Source: an uncultured Bacteroidales bacterium
GTDB lineage: Bacteria > Bacteroidota > Bacteroidia > Bacteroidales > P3
Assembly: GCA_947168665.1 (NCBI GenBank)
Contig: CAMVMX010000002.1
Location: 186,001-250,000 of the forward strand
Direction: 5' to 3'
Length of the DNA stretch: 64,000 bases
The position numbers were made by a program, and so were the translations under genes. Every line of letters begins with the position of its first letter. Position 1 is the first letter of the stretch. Under the pieces are notes generated by a model, which was not told the origin of the DNA, made no database searches, and saw only the letters and a list, made by a program, of their open reading frames with translations. Positions 1 to 8,969 of the stretch are shown here, piece by piece.

Positions 1-3000
1 GGAGAGGGTGAAGTAGGCATAGCCGAAGTGGCCGGATTGCGAGCAGTCGCGGGTGGTGAGTTTGACGAAGATGCGGCGGCCGTGGAATGGGCTGAGGTCG
101 ATACCGACAGAGGTCCAGTCTTTCCAGAGGACGGTGGAGGTGTCGTAGTGGTAGGTGTTCCACTGGAGGGAGTCGGAGGGGACGAAGTCGGCGGAGTAGC
201 ATTCGGGGCTGATGGGGATGTCGTTCTGGTCAGTGATGGTGAATTGGAAGCGGGGCTGTTCGTCGGGCTGGTGGTCGGGATTTTCGAGCACGGCGGCGTA
301 GCGGAGCAGGAGGATGTCGGCATTGGCGGTGTCGACGATGTATTCGTAGGTGATGCTTTCGGCTTCGCCGCCGATGTTCCAGTTGCCGAGGCGGACGGAG
401 AGGTCGTGGCCCCAGGGGATGGAGCGGAGTTGGTTGCCGGTGCGGGGGTCGCGGAAGGAGGTGTCGGTCATGACGGTGTGGCGCGAGTAGATGTTGTCGG
501 GGCCGAAGTCGATGGTGCCTTGGTTGGCGTCGGGGTCGTTGACGTCGCCGTAGCGGCAGCGGGTGTGGCAAGAGTAGAGGTTGGTGAAGTCGATGCAGTT
601 GTCGCCGCCGGCGCAGAATTCGTACCAGGTGGTGTCGATGCATTCGACGGCGTTGTTGGTGATGAAGGCGGAGTAGAGTGTGCCGGGTGTGAGGCCGCTG
701 AGGTGGACGGTGCGGGAGTCGGAGGAGAGGGAGTCCATGTGGTCGCGGTCGGGGCCGTACCAGAAGGTCCAGCGGGTGGCGGTGCTGTTGTCGTCCCAGC
801 GGATGCGGCATGTGGAGTCGGTCATGAGGTCGGCCTGGATGTTGCCAATGGTGTTGAAGAGGACTTGGAACTGGAAGCCGGAGTTGGTGAGGGTGTCGCC
901 GTTGCTGTTGAACTGGATGCAGAGGTGGCCGGTGGTGGAATGGATTTCGAAATGGTCGTCGTCGCCGCTCCAGTTGACGATGTACCACTGCCAGGAGCCT
1001 TCGTCGTAGATGGTGAGTTGGTCGTCGGGGTGGATATGGGCATTGCCGCGGAGGGTGATGGGGTCGCCGGAGGAGGAGCGGAGGTGGATGGTCTGGTTGC
1101 TGTTGTAGTGGTAGTCGTGGTGGCCGCCGGGGTCGAGGACGGTGTAGCAGCTGTTGATGTCGAGGGTGCGCGAGGTGTCGGCGTTGAGGGGCATGATGAT
1201 GAGGGTGGTGTCGCAGGGGGTGGTGAAGGCGTGTTTGACGGGGGCATGGCAGCTGATGATGGTTTCGTTGCTCCAGAGGTAGCAGACGTATTGGCAGTCG
1301 GGGTTGAGGGCGTTGAGGGTGCATGAGCGGGTGGAGGTGCTGAGGGTGTCGAGCGAGCGCTCGTCGGGGCCATAGGCTATCCACCAGCGGGTGGCGTCGG
1401 AGGTGTCGGTCCAGGTGAGGGTGGCGGTGGAGCAGGAGGGGTGGGAGGCGGTGATTTGGTGGATGGCGTAGCTCATGAGGAGTTCGAGGTCGAAGCCTTC
1501 GCCGTTGCCGTGGGGGTCGGAGGATGATTGGAATATGAGGCAGAGGTATCCGTCGGGGGAGTAGACGTGAGTGTTGCCGATGCCGCTGTAGTCGGAAGTG
1601 GTGGCGACGGTGTGGATGTGGAGTGAGCTGGAGCCGAGGTTGTAGTGTCCGTTGAGGGTGAATCCACGGCCGTCGGCAGTGCTGAAGTCGTGGTCCATGG
1701 TGCAGTCGGGGAATGGCGGGTTGAGGCCGCCCACATCGTAGATGTGGATGCACTCGGTGGAGGGGATGATGTCGACGGGATTTTCGACAAGAGAGTGGCG
1801 GCTGATATTTTCGAGGAGGGTGTTGTGGTATTGGGTGACCCAGAAGTCGGGGTCGTGGCGAGTGCGGATGCCGTAGATGGAGGGGATGACGCAGGGCGAG
1901 GCGCTGAAGTTGCTTTCGATTTGGAGGTAGCACTGGGCGTTGCGGTGGAGTCCGGTGAGGATGGCTTGGTTGGTGGCGGCGGTGATGGTGCGGAGGGAGT
2001 CGATGTGGGTGCCGTAGGTGATGGTCCAGTGGTTGGCGGCGGTGGTGTCCTGCCAGGTGATGGCTATGGAGGTGTCGGTTTGCCAGAGGGTGTCGAGCGA
2101 GTGTAGGGTGGGGTAGAAGTAGATGCGGAAGGCGAATCCGGGACTGTTGAGGGCTTCGTTGGTGGTGAGGGTGATGTGGGCGGTGCCGTCGGGGTAGTAG
2201 TTGTCGACGGTCCACCAGTAGGGGCTGGAGTTGGAGCCATCGCTCTCGAAGGAGAGGAGGTCGCTGACTTCGGCATAGCCCACAAGACGGAATCCCAGTC
2301 CGGTGGTGGAGCGGAGGACGAGTGTGGATGTGTCGGCGGAGAAGTAGTCGCCTACTCCGCCGGGGTCGTAGACGGTGTAGCATTCGCCGGGGGTGAGCCA
2401 TACGGTGTCGCGCGAGTGGGAGCGCATCACGATGTCGTTGGTGTTGAGGGTGGCGAAGGTGTAGGACTGGAGGCCGCAGTCTTGGCCGATGGGGTTGCGG
2501 CTGATGCGGAAGGTGTAGCGGGTGGAGGGGAGGAGGCCGTTGAGGGTGGTGTGGTCGGTGGCGCTGAGGGTGGAGGTCCAGAGGCTGTCGTCGGCGGAGT
2601 AGGCGATGTGCCAAGGGCCGGTGTAGCCGCTGTGGTCGGTCCAGGCGATGTCGGCACTGGTGTGGTTGACGTGGGTGACTTGGATGTCGCCAATGGTGGA
2701 GGTGTCGCTGTCGAGCCGCAGGGTGAAACCGTGACGGAAGGTCTGGTGGTTGGAGCACCAGCGCAGACGGAGAAATCCGTCCTGGCTTTGGACGCGGATG
2801 CGGTTGCCGTTGTACCAGTTCCATCCGCCGTTGAATTCGTTGTCGAATACGTCGCTGGCGGTGCGGTTGGTACTTGTCCAGAGGCGGTCGTCGGGGTCGT
2901 AGCTGTTGCTTTCGAAGTCGGCGTAGTCGGGATATTCAAATTGGCCAGTGAGGAAGAAGTCGTCGCCGTTGGTGGATATGATGACCAGTTGGCTGGTGTC

Positions 3001-5019
3001 GAGATTGAAGTAGCTGTGGTTGCGGCCGCCGGCGTCGAGGATGGTGTAGCACTGGCCGGGAGTGTAGTAGAGGGTGTCGGAACCCCGGTAGGGCAGGATG
3101 ACGGTGTTGGAGTCCACCCCTTGGGTGATGAAGGCGTGGCGGTCGGGGAATTGGCAGGGGGAGCCAGCTCCTTGGCGGGTGACGTAGTAGACATATTGCG
3201 TGCCGGGCAGCAGGCCTGTGAGTGTGGCTGAGGGGGTGAAGGTGGGCAGTGTGACGAAGTTGTCTTCGGCGTTGCCGTAGTGGATTTTCCACCCGTCGGC
3301 GGATGAGGGATCGGTCCAGGCGATGGTGGCGTTGGTTGCGGTCACATTTGATGCCTGCAGGTTGGTGATGGCGGTGTCGAGCTGGATGATGCTGAATGCA
3401 AAGCCGAGGCCGTTGCCTGTGGGGTCGGAGGTGAAGCCGATGGTGCAGGTGCCGTCAGCGCAGTAGAGGTCGAGGTTGCTATTGTCGCCGTCGAAGCTGT
3501 GCCACTCGTTGTTGCAGAAGATGTACAGGCGGTCGGGCGAGGTGATGTTGTACCACCCTTTCAGACGGAAACCTTTGCCGTTGGCGGTGTGCAGGGTGTA
3601 GGCGGAATAGTCGGAGTGGAAATAGTTGTGGGTTTCGCCGCCAGCGTCAACCACGGTGTAGCATTGGCCGGGCTGCAGCACTACGGTGTCGGCATTGCGG
3701 TAGGGCATGATGAGGGTGTCGGATAGTCCGGGGGTGACAAAGGCATGGCGGAAGGGGGTGACGCAGGGGAGGGGGCTGTTGCCCTCGATGGTGTAGATGT
3801 ATTGCGTGCCGGGTTCCAGGCCAGTGAGGGTGACGGAGGGGGTGGAGACTGTACGGGTAGTCCAGCCGCCTTCGGTCGGGGCATAGCGGACGGTCCACTG
3901 GGTGGAGGCCGAGGTGTCGCTCCACTGAATCGTTGCCGCGGTGGCAGCCAGACTGCTCACCGTTGGGCGGACGATGAGGTTGTTCTCCCAGGTGATGCGG
4001 TAGAGGAACTTGGTGTTGCCGGTGTGGGACAGTGTCCCTTCGCCCAGCGGGAAGTAGAGCTGGCGGTGGCGCTGGGTGTTGGCGTCCCAAAGCGAGATGT
4101 CGCTCCCGAAGCCATAGCCCGTGTTCCAACTGGTGCCAAAGTAGTTGTTTGCCGACCACCCGTCGGCATAGAAGCCTACGTGGTCGGGGGTGCTGAGGGT
4201 GGTGTTTATCCAGTCGGTGGGGAGGCTGTTGCTTCCGGGGCCCGACGGGGCATTGAGGGTGTAGCAGGTGCCGCTGGCGAGGGTGAAGGAGCTGCCATGG
4301 GGTTCGGTATAGAGCATGTTGCCCGGATGTCCAGCCATGAAGTACTGGAGTGAGGTTTCCATGCATGCGACAGCATTGTTCTCGATGTAGTAGCCGTAGT
4401 AGGTGTTGTTGCGCAGGCCGGTGATGGTGACGGACTTGGTGTTGGTCGTGATGGTCATCATCGAGTCCACATCGCAGTAATAGGTGACAGTCCATTGCGT
4501 TGATTCCTCCAGCTGGTCGTCCCATGTGAGGGTCACCGTGCTGTCGTTTACAGGCTGGTAGTTCCAGTTATAGATGCTGTTGGGGAACAGTATCTTCATC
4601 TCAAATCCTTGGAACGAGGCATAGGCGTTTGAGCGGAAATGAATCAAGGTGCCCGATGTCGACGAGTGCCAACTGTCAGAGCCGATGTCACAGAAACGGG
4701 TATAGACCGTGTTGCTGTCGGCGGCGGAGTAGATGTCGAGGTAGTCGCTGCAATCGTTGCTGGCACCGGTCTGGTAGTTCAGCTGCAGGATGAAGTCGCC
4801 CGACGTGGAGTTGATATACAGCCACGAGTTCTCGTCATTGCTGTAGTTGGAATAGCCGCCGGGGTCGAGGATTGTGTAGCAGTGCTGCCGGTCGATGGTC
4901 AGTGTGTCGGTGCCGCGATGGGGCATGACGACAACCTGCTGGGCAAAGGCCACGCTGTGTAGGAAGAATACGGCCAGTATGAACAATCTGATAGGAAGAT
5001 ACCTGTTTTTGTTTCGCAT
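1..5019 (-). CDS. Giant secreted multi-domain surface protein, CUB-like and Fn3-like modules (partial, 3' end outside window)
   Basis: The minus-strand frame is open from the ATG at 5017-5019 to base 1, giving 1673 codons without a stop; the C-terminus lies outside. Residues 1-23 form a signal peptide (basic start, LFILAVFFLHSVAFA, then QQ). The rest repeats a unit of roughly 200 residues: a CUB-like beta-sandwich opened by CYTxxDPGG (for example CYTILDPGGYSNY, CYTVVDAGGETHNY, CYTVYDPGGVGDYF, CYTVLDPGGHHDYH), then an Fn3-like segment with W-T-xxY and TGLxPGTxY. The last visible part (from about residue 1470) is a different module with SVRLGNWNIGGEAE. Such architecture is typical of Bacteroidales adhesins exported by T9SS. 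The export route is inferred, because the sorting domain is not in view. The other open frames here are Pro/His/Arg- or Gly/Val-rich shadows. Confidence 0.9.
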   Translation of the reverse strand, partial: MRNKNRYLPIRLFILAVFFLHSVAFAQQVVVMPHRGTDTLTIDRQHCYTILDPGGYSNYSNDENSWLYINSTSGDFILQLNYQTGASNDCSDYLDIYSAADSNTVYTRFCDIGSDSWHSSTSGTLIHFRSNAYASFQGFEMKILFPNSIYNWNYQPVNDSTVTLTWDDQLEESTQWTVTYYCDVDSMMTITTNTKSVTITGLRNNTYYGYYIENNAVACMETSLQYFMAGHPGNMLYTEPHGSSFTLASGTCYTLNAPSGPGSNSLPTDWINTTLSTPDHVGFYADGWSANNYFGTSWNTGYGFGSDISLWDANTQRHRQLYFPLGEGTLSHTGNTKFLYRITWENNLIVRPTVSSLAATAATIQWSDTSASTQWTVRYAPTEGGWTTRTVSTPSVTLTGLEPGTQYIYTIEGNSPLPCVTPFRHAFVTPGLSDTLIMPYRNADTVVLQPGQCYTVVDAGGETHNYFHSDYSAYTLHTANGKGFRLKGWYNITSPDRLYIFCNNEWHSFDGDNSNLDLYCADGTCTIGFTSDPTGNGLGFAFSIIQLDTAITNLQASNVTATNATIAWTDPSSADGWKIHYGNAEDNFVTLPTFTPSATLTGLLPGTQYVYYVTRQGAGSPCQFPDRHAFITQGVDSNTVILPYRGSDTLYYTPGQCYTILDAGGRNHSYFNLDTSQLVIISTNGDDFFLTGQFEYPDYADFESNSYDPDDRLWTSTNRTASDVFDNEFNGGWNWYNGNRIRVQSQDGFLRLRWCSNHQTFRHGFTLRLDSDTSTIGDIQVTHVNHTSADIAWTDHSGYTGPWHIAYSADDSLWTSTLSATDHTTLNGLLPSTRYTFRISRNPIGQDCGLQSYTFATLNTNDIVMRSHSRDTVWLTPGECYTVYDPGGVGDYFSADTSTLVLRSTTGLGFRLVGYAEVSDLLSFESDGSNSSPYWWTVDNYYPDGTAHITLTTNEALNSPGFAFRIYFYPTLHSLDTLWQTDTSIAITWQDTTAANHWTITYGTHIDSLRTITAATNQAILTGLHRNAQCYLQIESNFSASPCVIPSIYGIRTRHDPDFWVTQYHNTLLENISRHSLVENPVDIIPSTECIHIYDVGGLNPPFPDCTMDHDFSTADGRGFTLNGHYNLGSSSLHIHTVATTSDYSGIGNTHVYSPDGYLCLIFQSSSDPHGNGEGFDLELLMSYAIHQITASHPSCSTATLTWTDTSDATRWWIAYGPDERSLDTLSTSTRSCTLNALNPDCQYVCYLWSNETIISCHAPVKHAFTTPCDTTLIIMPLNADTSRTLDINSCYTVLDPGGHHDYHYNSNQTIHLRSSSGDPITLRGNAHIHPDDQLTIYDEGSWQWYIVNWSGDDDHFEIHSTTGHLCIQFNSNGDTLTNSGFQFQVLFNTIGNIQADLMTDSTCRIRWDDNSTATRWTFWYGPDRDHMDSLSSDSRTVHLSGLTPGTLYSAFITNNAVECIDTTWYEFCAGGDNCIDFTNLYSCHTRCRYGDVNDPDANQGTIDFGPDNIYSRHTVMTDTSFRDPRTGNQLRSIPWGHDLSVRLGNWNIGGEAESITYEYIVDTANADILLLRYAAVLENPDHQPDEQPRFQFTITDQNDIPISPECYSADFVPSDSLQWNTYHYDTSTVLWKDWTSVGIDLSPFHGRRIFVKLTTRDCSQSGHFGYAYFTLS

Positions 5020-5048
5020 GGAATAATTATTATTTATAAATAGCCATG

Positions 5049-5056
5049 CAAAAATA
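5049..5056 (-). promoter_or_regulatory. -7 box of the surface-protein promoter
   Basis: On the minus strand this reads TATTTTTG, a perfect match to the Bacteroidota TAnnTTTG -7 element. It would start transcription about 20-25 nt before the ATG at 5019. The -33 element is weak (TCTG near 5077-5080). Confidence 0.6.
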
Positions 5057-5103
5057 CAACTTTTTTTTTAATCGGACAGATTGTGTTTCGCACTATAAAG
5101 AAA

Positions 5104-5121
5104 GCCTCCCGTAGGGGAGGC
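5104..5121 (-). terminator. Terminator after nrdJ
   Basis: GCCTCCC and GGGAGGC form a perfect 7-bp stem with a 4-nt loop. On the minus strand it is followed by TTTCTTT. It sits between nrdJ and the surface-protein gene, both minus strand, so it should separate the two transcripts. Confidence 0.7.
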
Positions 5122-5303
5122 CTCTTTGCTGATATCAAAAATGTCAATAAAGTATTGTTTTCCAAATTATAATGCGGTATATTCCGTTTGGCAGATTTAC
5201 GCCGATAGACCCTTGTCAAGTCATCCTGTCCCGTAGGGTTCAGCCGTGGCAAGAATGCTTTTGCGGCGTGGACCGAAGCGTTTTTCGTCCCGATTGGTCT
5301 GCC

Positions 5304-7883
5304 TCAACTGCACTTGGACCACCCACAATTGGGGCAGCTCTTGCACCCGCTGGTGTAGATAATCTTCGAGCCGCAGTCCGGGCAGGTCTCGCCCGTCTCG
5401 GTGCCGTCCTTGATATAGCGTTTCAAGGCCCGCGCCACACCGTTGGACCACGTCGTGATGCTGTCCACGTCGAAGTTCAGCTTTCCGATCAAGTCCACCA
5501 CATTGGGTATTGGCATGCCGTGGCGCAAAATGCCGCTGATAAGTTTGGCATAGTTCCAATACTCCTTTTTGAACATGCGCGAGAGCCCTTCCATCGTTAC
5601 GTGGTAGCCGTCCTGGTCCAGATACTGGAAGTCGTAGCGGGCGTGTTCCTGGCCGGGTTCTTTCACGCGGATTACCCAGCCTTTCTCCACCCATTTGGGC
5701 AGAACGAAACTCTCGGCGCGGCCGGTGAAAATCTCGTAGGGGCGGTGTTCGTACATGCCAACCACGGCAATCCAGTCCTCTTTCTCATTCTTGAAGCGCA
5801 CTACTTCGGCCTCCAGTTTCTTGGGGCGTTTGGGAGCCTTGTTTTCGTTGAACTCGTTGCACTTGTTCGACTCGCTTTTCGCCACCAGTACCCCGTGGCG
5901 CGACCCGTCGCGATAGATGGTGCAGCCCTTGCAGCCCGATTCCCATGCCGTTTGATAGATTGTGCTTACTATTTCTTCCGTGGTTTCCTTCGGGATGTTG
6001 ACGGTGACGCTGATGGAATGGTCCACCCATTTCTGTATGGCTCCCTGCATCTTCACTTTGTTCACCCAGTCGATGTCGGCCGAGGTGGCTTTGTGGTATG
6101 GCGATTGGGATATGAGAAGGTCAATCTCCTTGTCGTCCAGATGGTCGATCTGATCTTTGCTGTAGCCTCTCAGCTTCAGCCAGTCGATGAATTTGGGGTG
6201 CAGGACATTGTACTCCTCAAAATAGTCGCCGTTCTCGTCCTTGACTATCTTGTGCTTGGAGGTGTCCTTGTCGTTGGGGTTGATTTTCTTGCGGCGCTTA
6301 TAGCTGACCAGGAAGACGGGCTCGATGCCCGAAGTGGTCTGGGTGCAAATGCTCACCGTGCCTGTGGGGGCGATGGTCAGCAGGGCTATGTTGCGGCGAC
6401 CGTTCTGCACCATGTCTGTATAGAGTTTCGGGTCGGCCTCGGCCAGCCGTTGAATAAAGGGGTTCAGCTTTTCGCGGTTGGCGTCGTAGAGGGGGAAACT
6501 GCCGCGTTCCTTGGCCATGGTCACCGACGAGCCGTAGGCGGCGCAGGCCAGTGTGCGCTGCACCTCGACGGCAAAGTCTGTGGCCTCGTCGCTTCCGTAG
6601 CGCAGCCCCATGGCAGCCAGCATGTCGCCCTCGGCAGTGATGCCGAGACCAGTGCGGCGGCCCTCGAGACATTTCATCTTGATGTTCAGCCACAGGTTGC
6701 GCTCCACGCTCTTGATGTCGTCGCTTTCCGGGTCGCTGTCTATCTTGGTCAGTATCTTGTTCACCTTCTCCAGCTCCAGGTCAATCAGGTCGTCCATCAG
6801 GCGCTGGGCCTTGGCGATATGTGAGCGGAACTTGTCGAAATTGAACTTGGCCTCAGGCGTAAAGGGGTTGTCAACATAGCTGTACAGGTTCACGGCAATC
6901 AGGCGGCAGCTGTCGTAAGGACACAGCGGAATCTCGCCGCAAGGGTTTGTCGACACCGTGCGGTAGCCAAAGTCGGCATAGCAGTCCGGCACACTCTCGC
7001 GCAGAATCGTGTCCCAAAACAGCACGCCCGGCTCGGCCGAAGCCCAAGCGTTGTGGATAATCTTCTTCCACAGCGTGCGGGCGTCAATCTCCTGCCGCAC
7101 CATCGGGTTGGGCGAGTCGACCGGGTACTGCTGCACAAAAGGCTTCCCGTCGCGTACACACTGCATAAACTCGTCCGTAATCTTCACACTCACGTTGGCC
7201 CCCGTAATCTTGCCCTGCTCCAGTTTGGCATCAATAAATTGCTCCGCATTCGGGTGCTTGATGCTGATGCTCAGCATCAGTGCGCCGCGCCTTCCGCCCT
7301 GTGCCACTTCGCGTGTGGTGTTGCTGTATCGTTCCATGAAGGGCACTATGCCCGTCGACGTCAGCGCGCTGTTCTTCACCGGACTCCCGGCGGGCCGTAT
7401 GTGGGTCAGGTCGTGCCCCACGCCGCCGCGCCGCTTCATCAGCTGCACCTGCTCCTGGTCAATCTTCATGATGCCCCCATACGAGTCGCTGGCCCCGCTG
7501 TTGCCTATCACAAAGCAGTTCGAAAGCGACACCACTTGGAAGTCGTTGCCGATGCCTGACATGGGGCTGCCCTGCGGTATCACGTAGCGGAAATCCTTCA
7601 ACAACTCATAAATCTCCTCTTCCGACATGGGGTTGGGGTAGTTATGCTCAATGCGGGCAAACTCCGAGGCCAGCCGGTGGTGCATCATGTCCGGGTTCAG
7701 CTCGTAGATTTTGTCGTCGTCACGCAGGGCGTATTTATTCATCCACACATTGGCTGCAAGTTCGTCTCCTCCAAAGTATTCTATCGACGATTTCATGATG
7801 TCCTTCGGCGCATACTGGGTATACGTCTTGGGTCTAATGTGTTGATTATCATTACCAAAATCCAAAAACATATCGGACTGCAT
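5304..7883 (-). CDS. nrdJ: Adenosylcobalamin-dependent (class II) ribonucleoside-diphosphate reductase
   Basis: Predicted 859 aa. It reduces ribonucleotides to deoxyribonucleotides using a radical generated from adenosylcobalamin, independent of oxygen. The sequence shows SLSNCFVIGNSG with the first redox cysteine, the MKRRGGVGHDLTHIRPAG block, STNPCGEIPL with the thiyl-radical cysteine (NPCGE), NIALLTIAPTGTVS in the barrel, and a C-terminal cysteine-rich tail (CPDCGSKI..CPNCGWSKCS) like those that re-reduce the active site or bind zinc. Length fits the class II family. The gene stands alone between a terminator and a non-coding stretch. No cobalamin riboswitch is recognisable upstream. Confidence 0.95.
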   Translation of the reverse strand: MQSDMFLDFGNDNQHIRPKTYTQYAPKDIMKSSIEYFGGDELAANVWMNKYALRDDDKIYELNPDMMHHRLASEFARIEHNYPNPMSEEEIYELLKDFRYVIPQGSPMSGIGNDFQVVSLSNCFVIGNSGASDSYGGIMKIDQEQVQLMKRRGGVGHDLTHIRPAGSPVKNSALTSTGIVPFMERYSNTTREVAQGGRRGALMLSISIKHPNAEQFIDAKLEQGKITGANVSVKITDEFMQCVRDGKPFVQQYPVDSPNPMVRQEIDARTLWKKIIHNAWASAEPGVLFWDTILRESVPDCYADFGYRTVSTNPCGEIPLCPYDSCRLIAVNLYSYVDNPFTPEAKFNFDKFRSHIAKAQRLMDDLIDLELEKVNKILTKIDSDPESDDIKSVERNLWLNIKMKCLEGRRTGLGITAEGDMLAAMGLRYGSDEATDFAVEVQRTLACAAYGSSVTMAKERGSFPLYDANREKLNPFIQRLAEADPKLYTDMVQNGRRNIALLTIAPTGTVSICTQTTSGIEPVFLVSYKRRKKINPNDKDTSKHKIVKDENGDYFEEYNVLHPKFIDWLKLRGYSKDQIDHLDDKEIDLLISQSPYHKATSADIDWVNKVKMQGAIQKWVDHSISVTVNIPKETTEEIVSTIYQTAWESGCKGCTIYRDGSRHGVLVAKSESNKCNEFNENKAPKRPKKLEAEVVRFKNEKEDWIAVVGMYEHRPYEIFTGRAESFVLPKWVEKGWVIRVKEPGQEHARYDFQYLDQDGYHVTMEGLSRMFKKEYWNYAKLISGILRHGMPIPNVVDLIGKLNFDVDSITTWSNGVARALKRYIKDGTETGETCPDCGSKIIYTSGCKSCPNCGWSKCS

Positions 7884-7920
7884 AAGGGCAAATATTTATA
7901 AGTTTGACAATAACAAATGA

Positions 7921-8130
7921 TTACTGCGATGGGGCATTTTTCTTTCCAACTGCGAAAGTACACAATACTTTCCTAACAGCAAGAAATGAGTTATCAACAC
8001 CATCCCGAATTGGAATCTCAATATTCTGACATACAGTGTTTCCAGAAGTAATAAAGCGTCCAAGGAGCTCTCCTGTTCTCTCCAAGCCCCGCCTTCCGGT
8101 TTCGGCCCTCTCAGATACGGGAATCCCCAC
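7921..8130 (-). other. Non-coding stretch with a possible gene remnant
   Basis: The 7884-8229 interval holds no convincing gene. One minus-strand frame, GTG start at 8130 and stop at 7921, gives 69 residues whose C-terminal half (CQNIEIPIRDGVDNSFLAV, then RKVLCTFAVGKKNAPSQ) looks protein-like. It could be the tail of a decayed gene, but I recognise no family and the N-terminal half looks random. Confidence 0.2.
7953..7960 (-). promoter_or_regulatory. Candidate -7 box for nrdJ
   Basis: The minus strand reads TACTTTCG, a 7/8 match to TAnnTTTG, about 70 nt upstream of the nrdJ start. A second near match (AATATTTG, 7889-7896) is too close to the start codon to be useful. No clear -33 element accompanies either. 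Confidence 0.35.
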
Positions 8131-8229
8131 CCCATTTCAGCCCCCTGCTCACCCCGACTTCGACGGATAGAAAGTAGCCTCTCGGTGTGGTGCCGCACAC
8201 TTTTTTTCTGCTATATCAAAATTTCTTTG

Positions 8230-8237
8230 TATTTTTG
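8230..8237 (+). promoter_or_regulatory. -7 box of the promoter for RNA 1
   Basis: TATTTTTG matches TAnnTTTG exactly and is followed by CAACGG. Transcription should begin near 8244, just before the closing helix of the structured RNA. The -33 element is only approximate (TCTG near 8207-8210). A short inverted repeat (GTGTG/CACAC, 8185-8200) followed by seven T lies directly upstream. Confidence 0.6.
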
Positions 8238-8250
8238 CAACGGCTTACGC

Positions 8251-8480
8251 AAGGCATGTAAGCTGTAAACAAGAAAAGCATTGCAATAATGTCCTTACTT
8301 GTAAATTCTGCAAAATTTCAGTGGGAGGATGGAGCAATAATGCTTTCGCTTGCAGTGTATGCTATGGTCTCACGCCCCGGCATATCCTCAGGCGTGAGAT
8401 ATGTTCTATAGACCCCGTTCCCACAAGGTGATGCAGAAACCTACAAGTAAACGGACATGAGCACATAAGTCTCATGCCTT
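8251..8480 (+). ncRNA. Structured RNA 1 (unassigned family; related to the RNA at 40591-40728)
   Basis: Nested complementary segments imply a long folded RNA. Closing helix: AAGGCATG (8251-8258) with CATGCCTT (8473-8480). ATGTCC (8289-8294) pairs with GGACAT (8453-8458). TTACTTGTA (8295-8303) pairs with TACAAGTAA (8442-8450). After an AA/ACC internal loop, TTCTGC (8306-8311) pairs with GCAGAA (8433-8438). GTGGGA (8321-8326) pairs with TCCCAC (8419-8424). The apical hairpin is TCTCACGCC (8368-8376) with GGCGTGAGA (8391-8399). T-rich TTTCTTTATT follows the closing helix. Its own promoter lies upstream and a TerB-like gene begins 73 nt downstream, so it may be a free sRNA or a leader. The long rod with bubbles recalls 6S RNA, but a second copy in the window argues for a multicopy family. 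Bacteroidales-1 and 6S-Flavo are models to compare. Confidence 0.75.
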
Positions 8481-8552
8481 TCTTTATTGTAGGTGTAATA
8501 TAAACTGTGTAACAAAAACGCCCGTTGGAGACTTGAGGCAGGAGGATTATAT

Positions 8553-8945
8553 ATGAACGAAGGACTGAAATCCCATTTTCTTAACCTGTATAGTATGGTT
8601 ATGGCTGACGGAGAGGTGTCGCCCAAAGAAAAAATGGAACTCTACCGTATAGGAGAGGATTTTTATGGTGTGAAACCCGAAGAGTTTGACCGTCTTGTTA
8701 TCTCTGACGAGATTTTGTTTTACACACCACAGACAGATACGGAGAAGATACTTTATCTCTACGATTTTGCTCTTATATCATGGGCGGATGGAGAGGTGGC
8801 AGACATCGAAAAGTCTACGATGGCAAGGTATGCTAAGCGGTTTGGCGTAGTTGATGAAGAAATAAACCCGCTTGTAGACTTTTTACTCGACAAGGCTAAA
8901 CTCCATCTTACGCACGAAGAATTGATGAAGGAGTTCTCTGAATAA
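8553..8945 (+). CDS. TerB-like domain protein
   Basis: Predicted 130 aa, acidic and soluble. The pattern of two helical repeats, each with a DGEV motif (VMADGEVSPKEKMELYRIG near residue 16 and SWADGEVADIEKSTMARYA near residue 76), is that of TerB / TerB-like proteins, small all-alpha domains found in tellurite-resistance and membrane-stress modules. The start is supported by AGGAGG 11 nt upstream. It is the first gene of a three-gene + strand operon (24 nt to the next gene) headed by a structured RNA. The biochemical role is not known. No signal peptide or membrane segment is present. Confidence 0.7.
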   Translation: MNEGLKSHFLNLYSMVMADGEVSPKEKMELYRIGEDFYGVKPEEFDRLVISDEILFYTPQTDTEKILYLYDFALISWADGEVADIEKSTMARYAKRFGVVDEEINPLVDFLLDKAKLHLTHEELMKEFSE

Positions 8946-8969
8946 TCTATCAAATTAATAAATAAAGTT

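Noticed and set aside
230-2824. Long minus-strand frame rich in Pro, His and Arg, and plus-strand frames rich in Gly, Val, Asp and Glu over 28-4353
   Set aside because: They are shadows of the real minus-strand surface-protein frame, which runs uninterrupted from 5019 to base 1 and has a signal peptide and repeated domains.
5034-5252. A 72-codon minus-strand frame
   Set aside because: It spans the nrdJ terminator and the promoter of the next gene.
7884-8229. Cobalamin riboswitch upstream of nrdJ
   Set aside because: No B12-box-like sequence or matching fold could be found on the minus strand.
8251-8480. Firm assignment of RNA 1 as 6S RNA
   Set aside because: The rod shape fits loosely, but a second related copy in the window and the lack of a recognisable central bubble sequence make a firm call unjustified.
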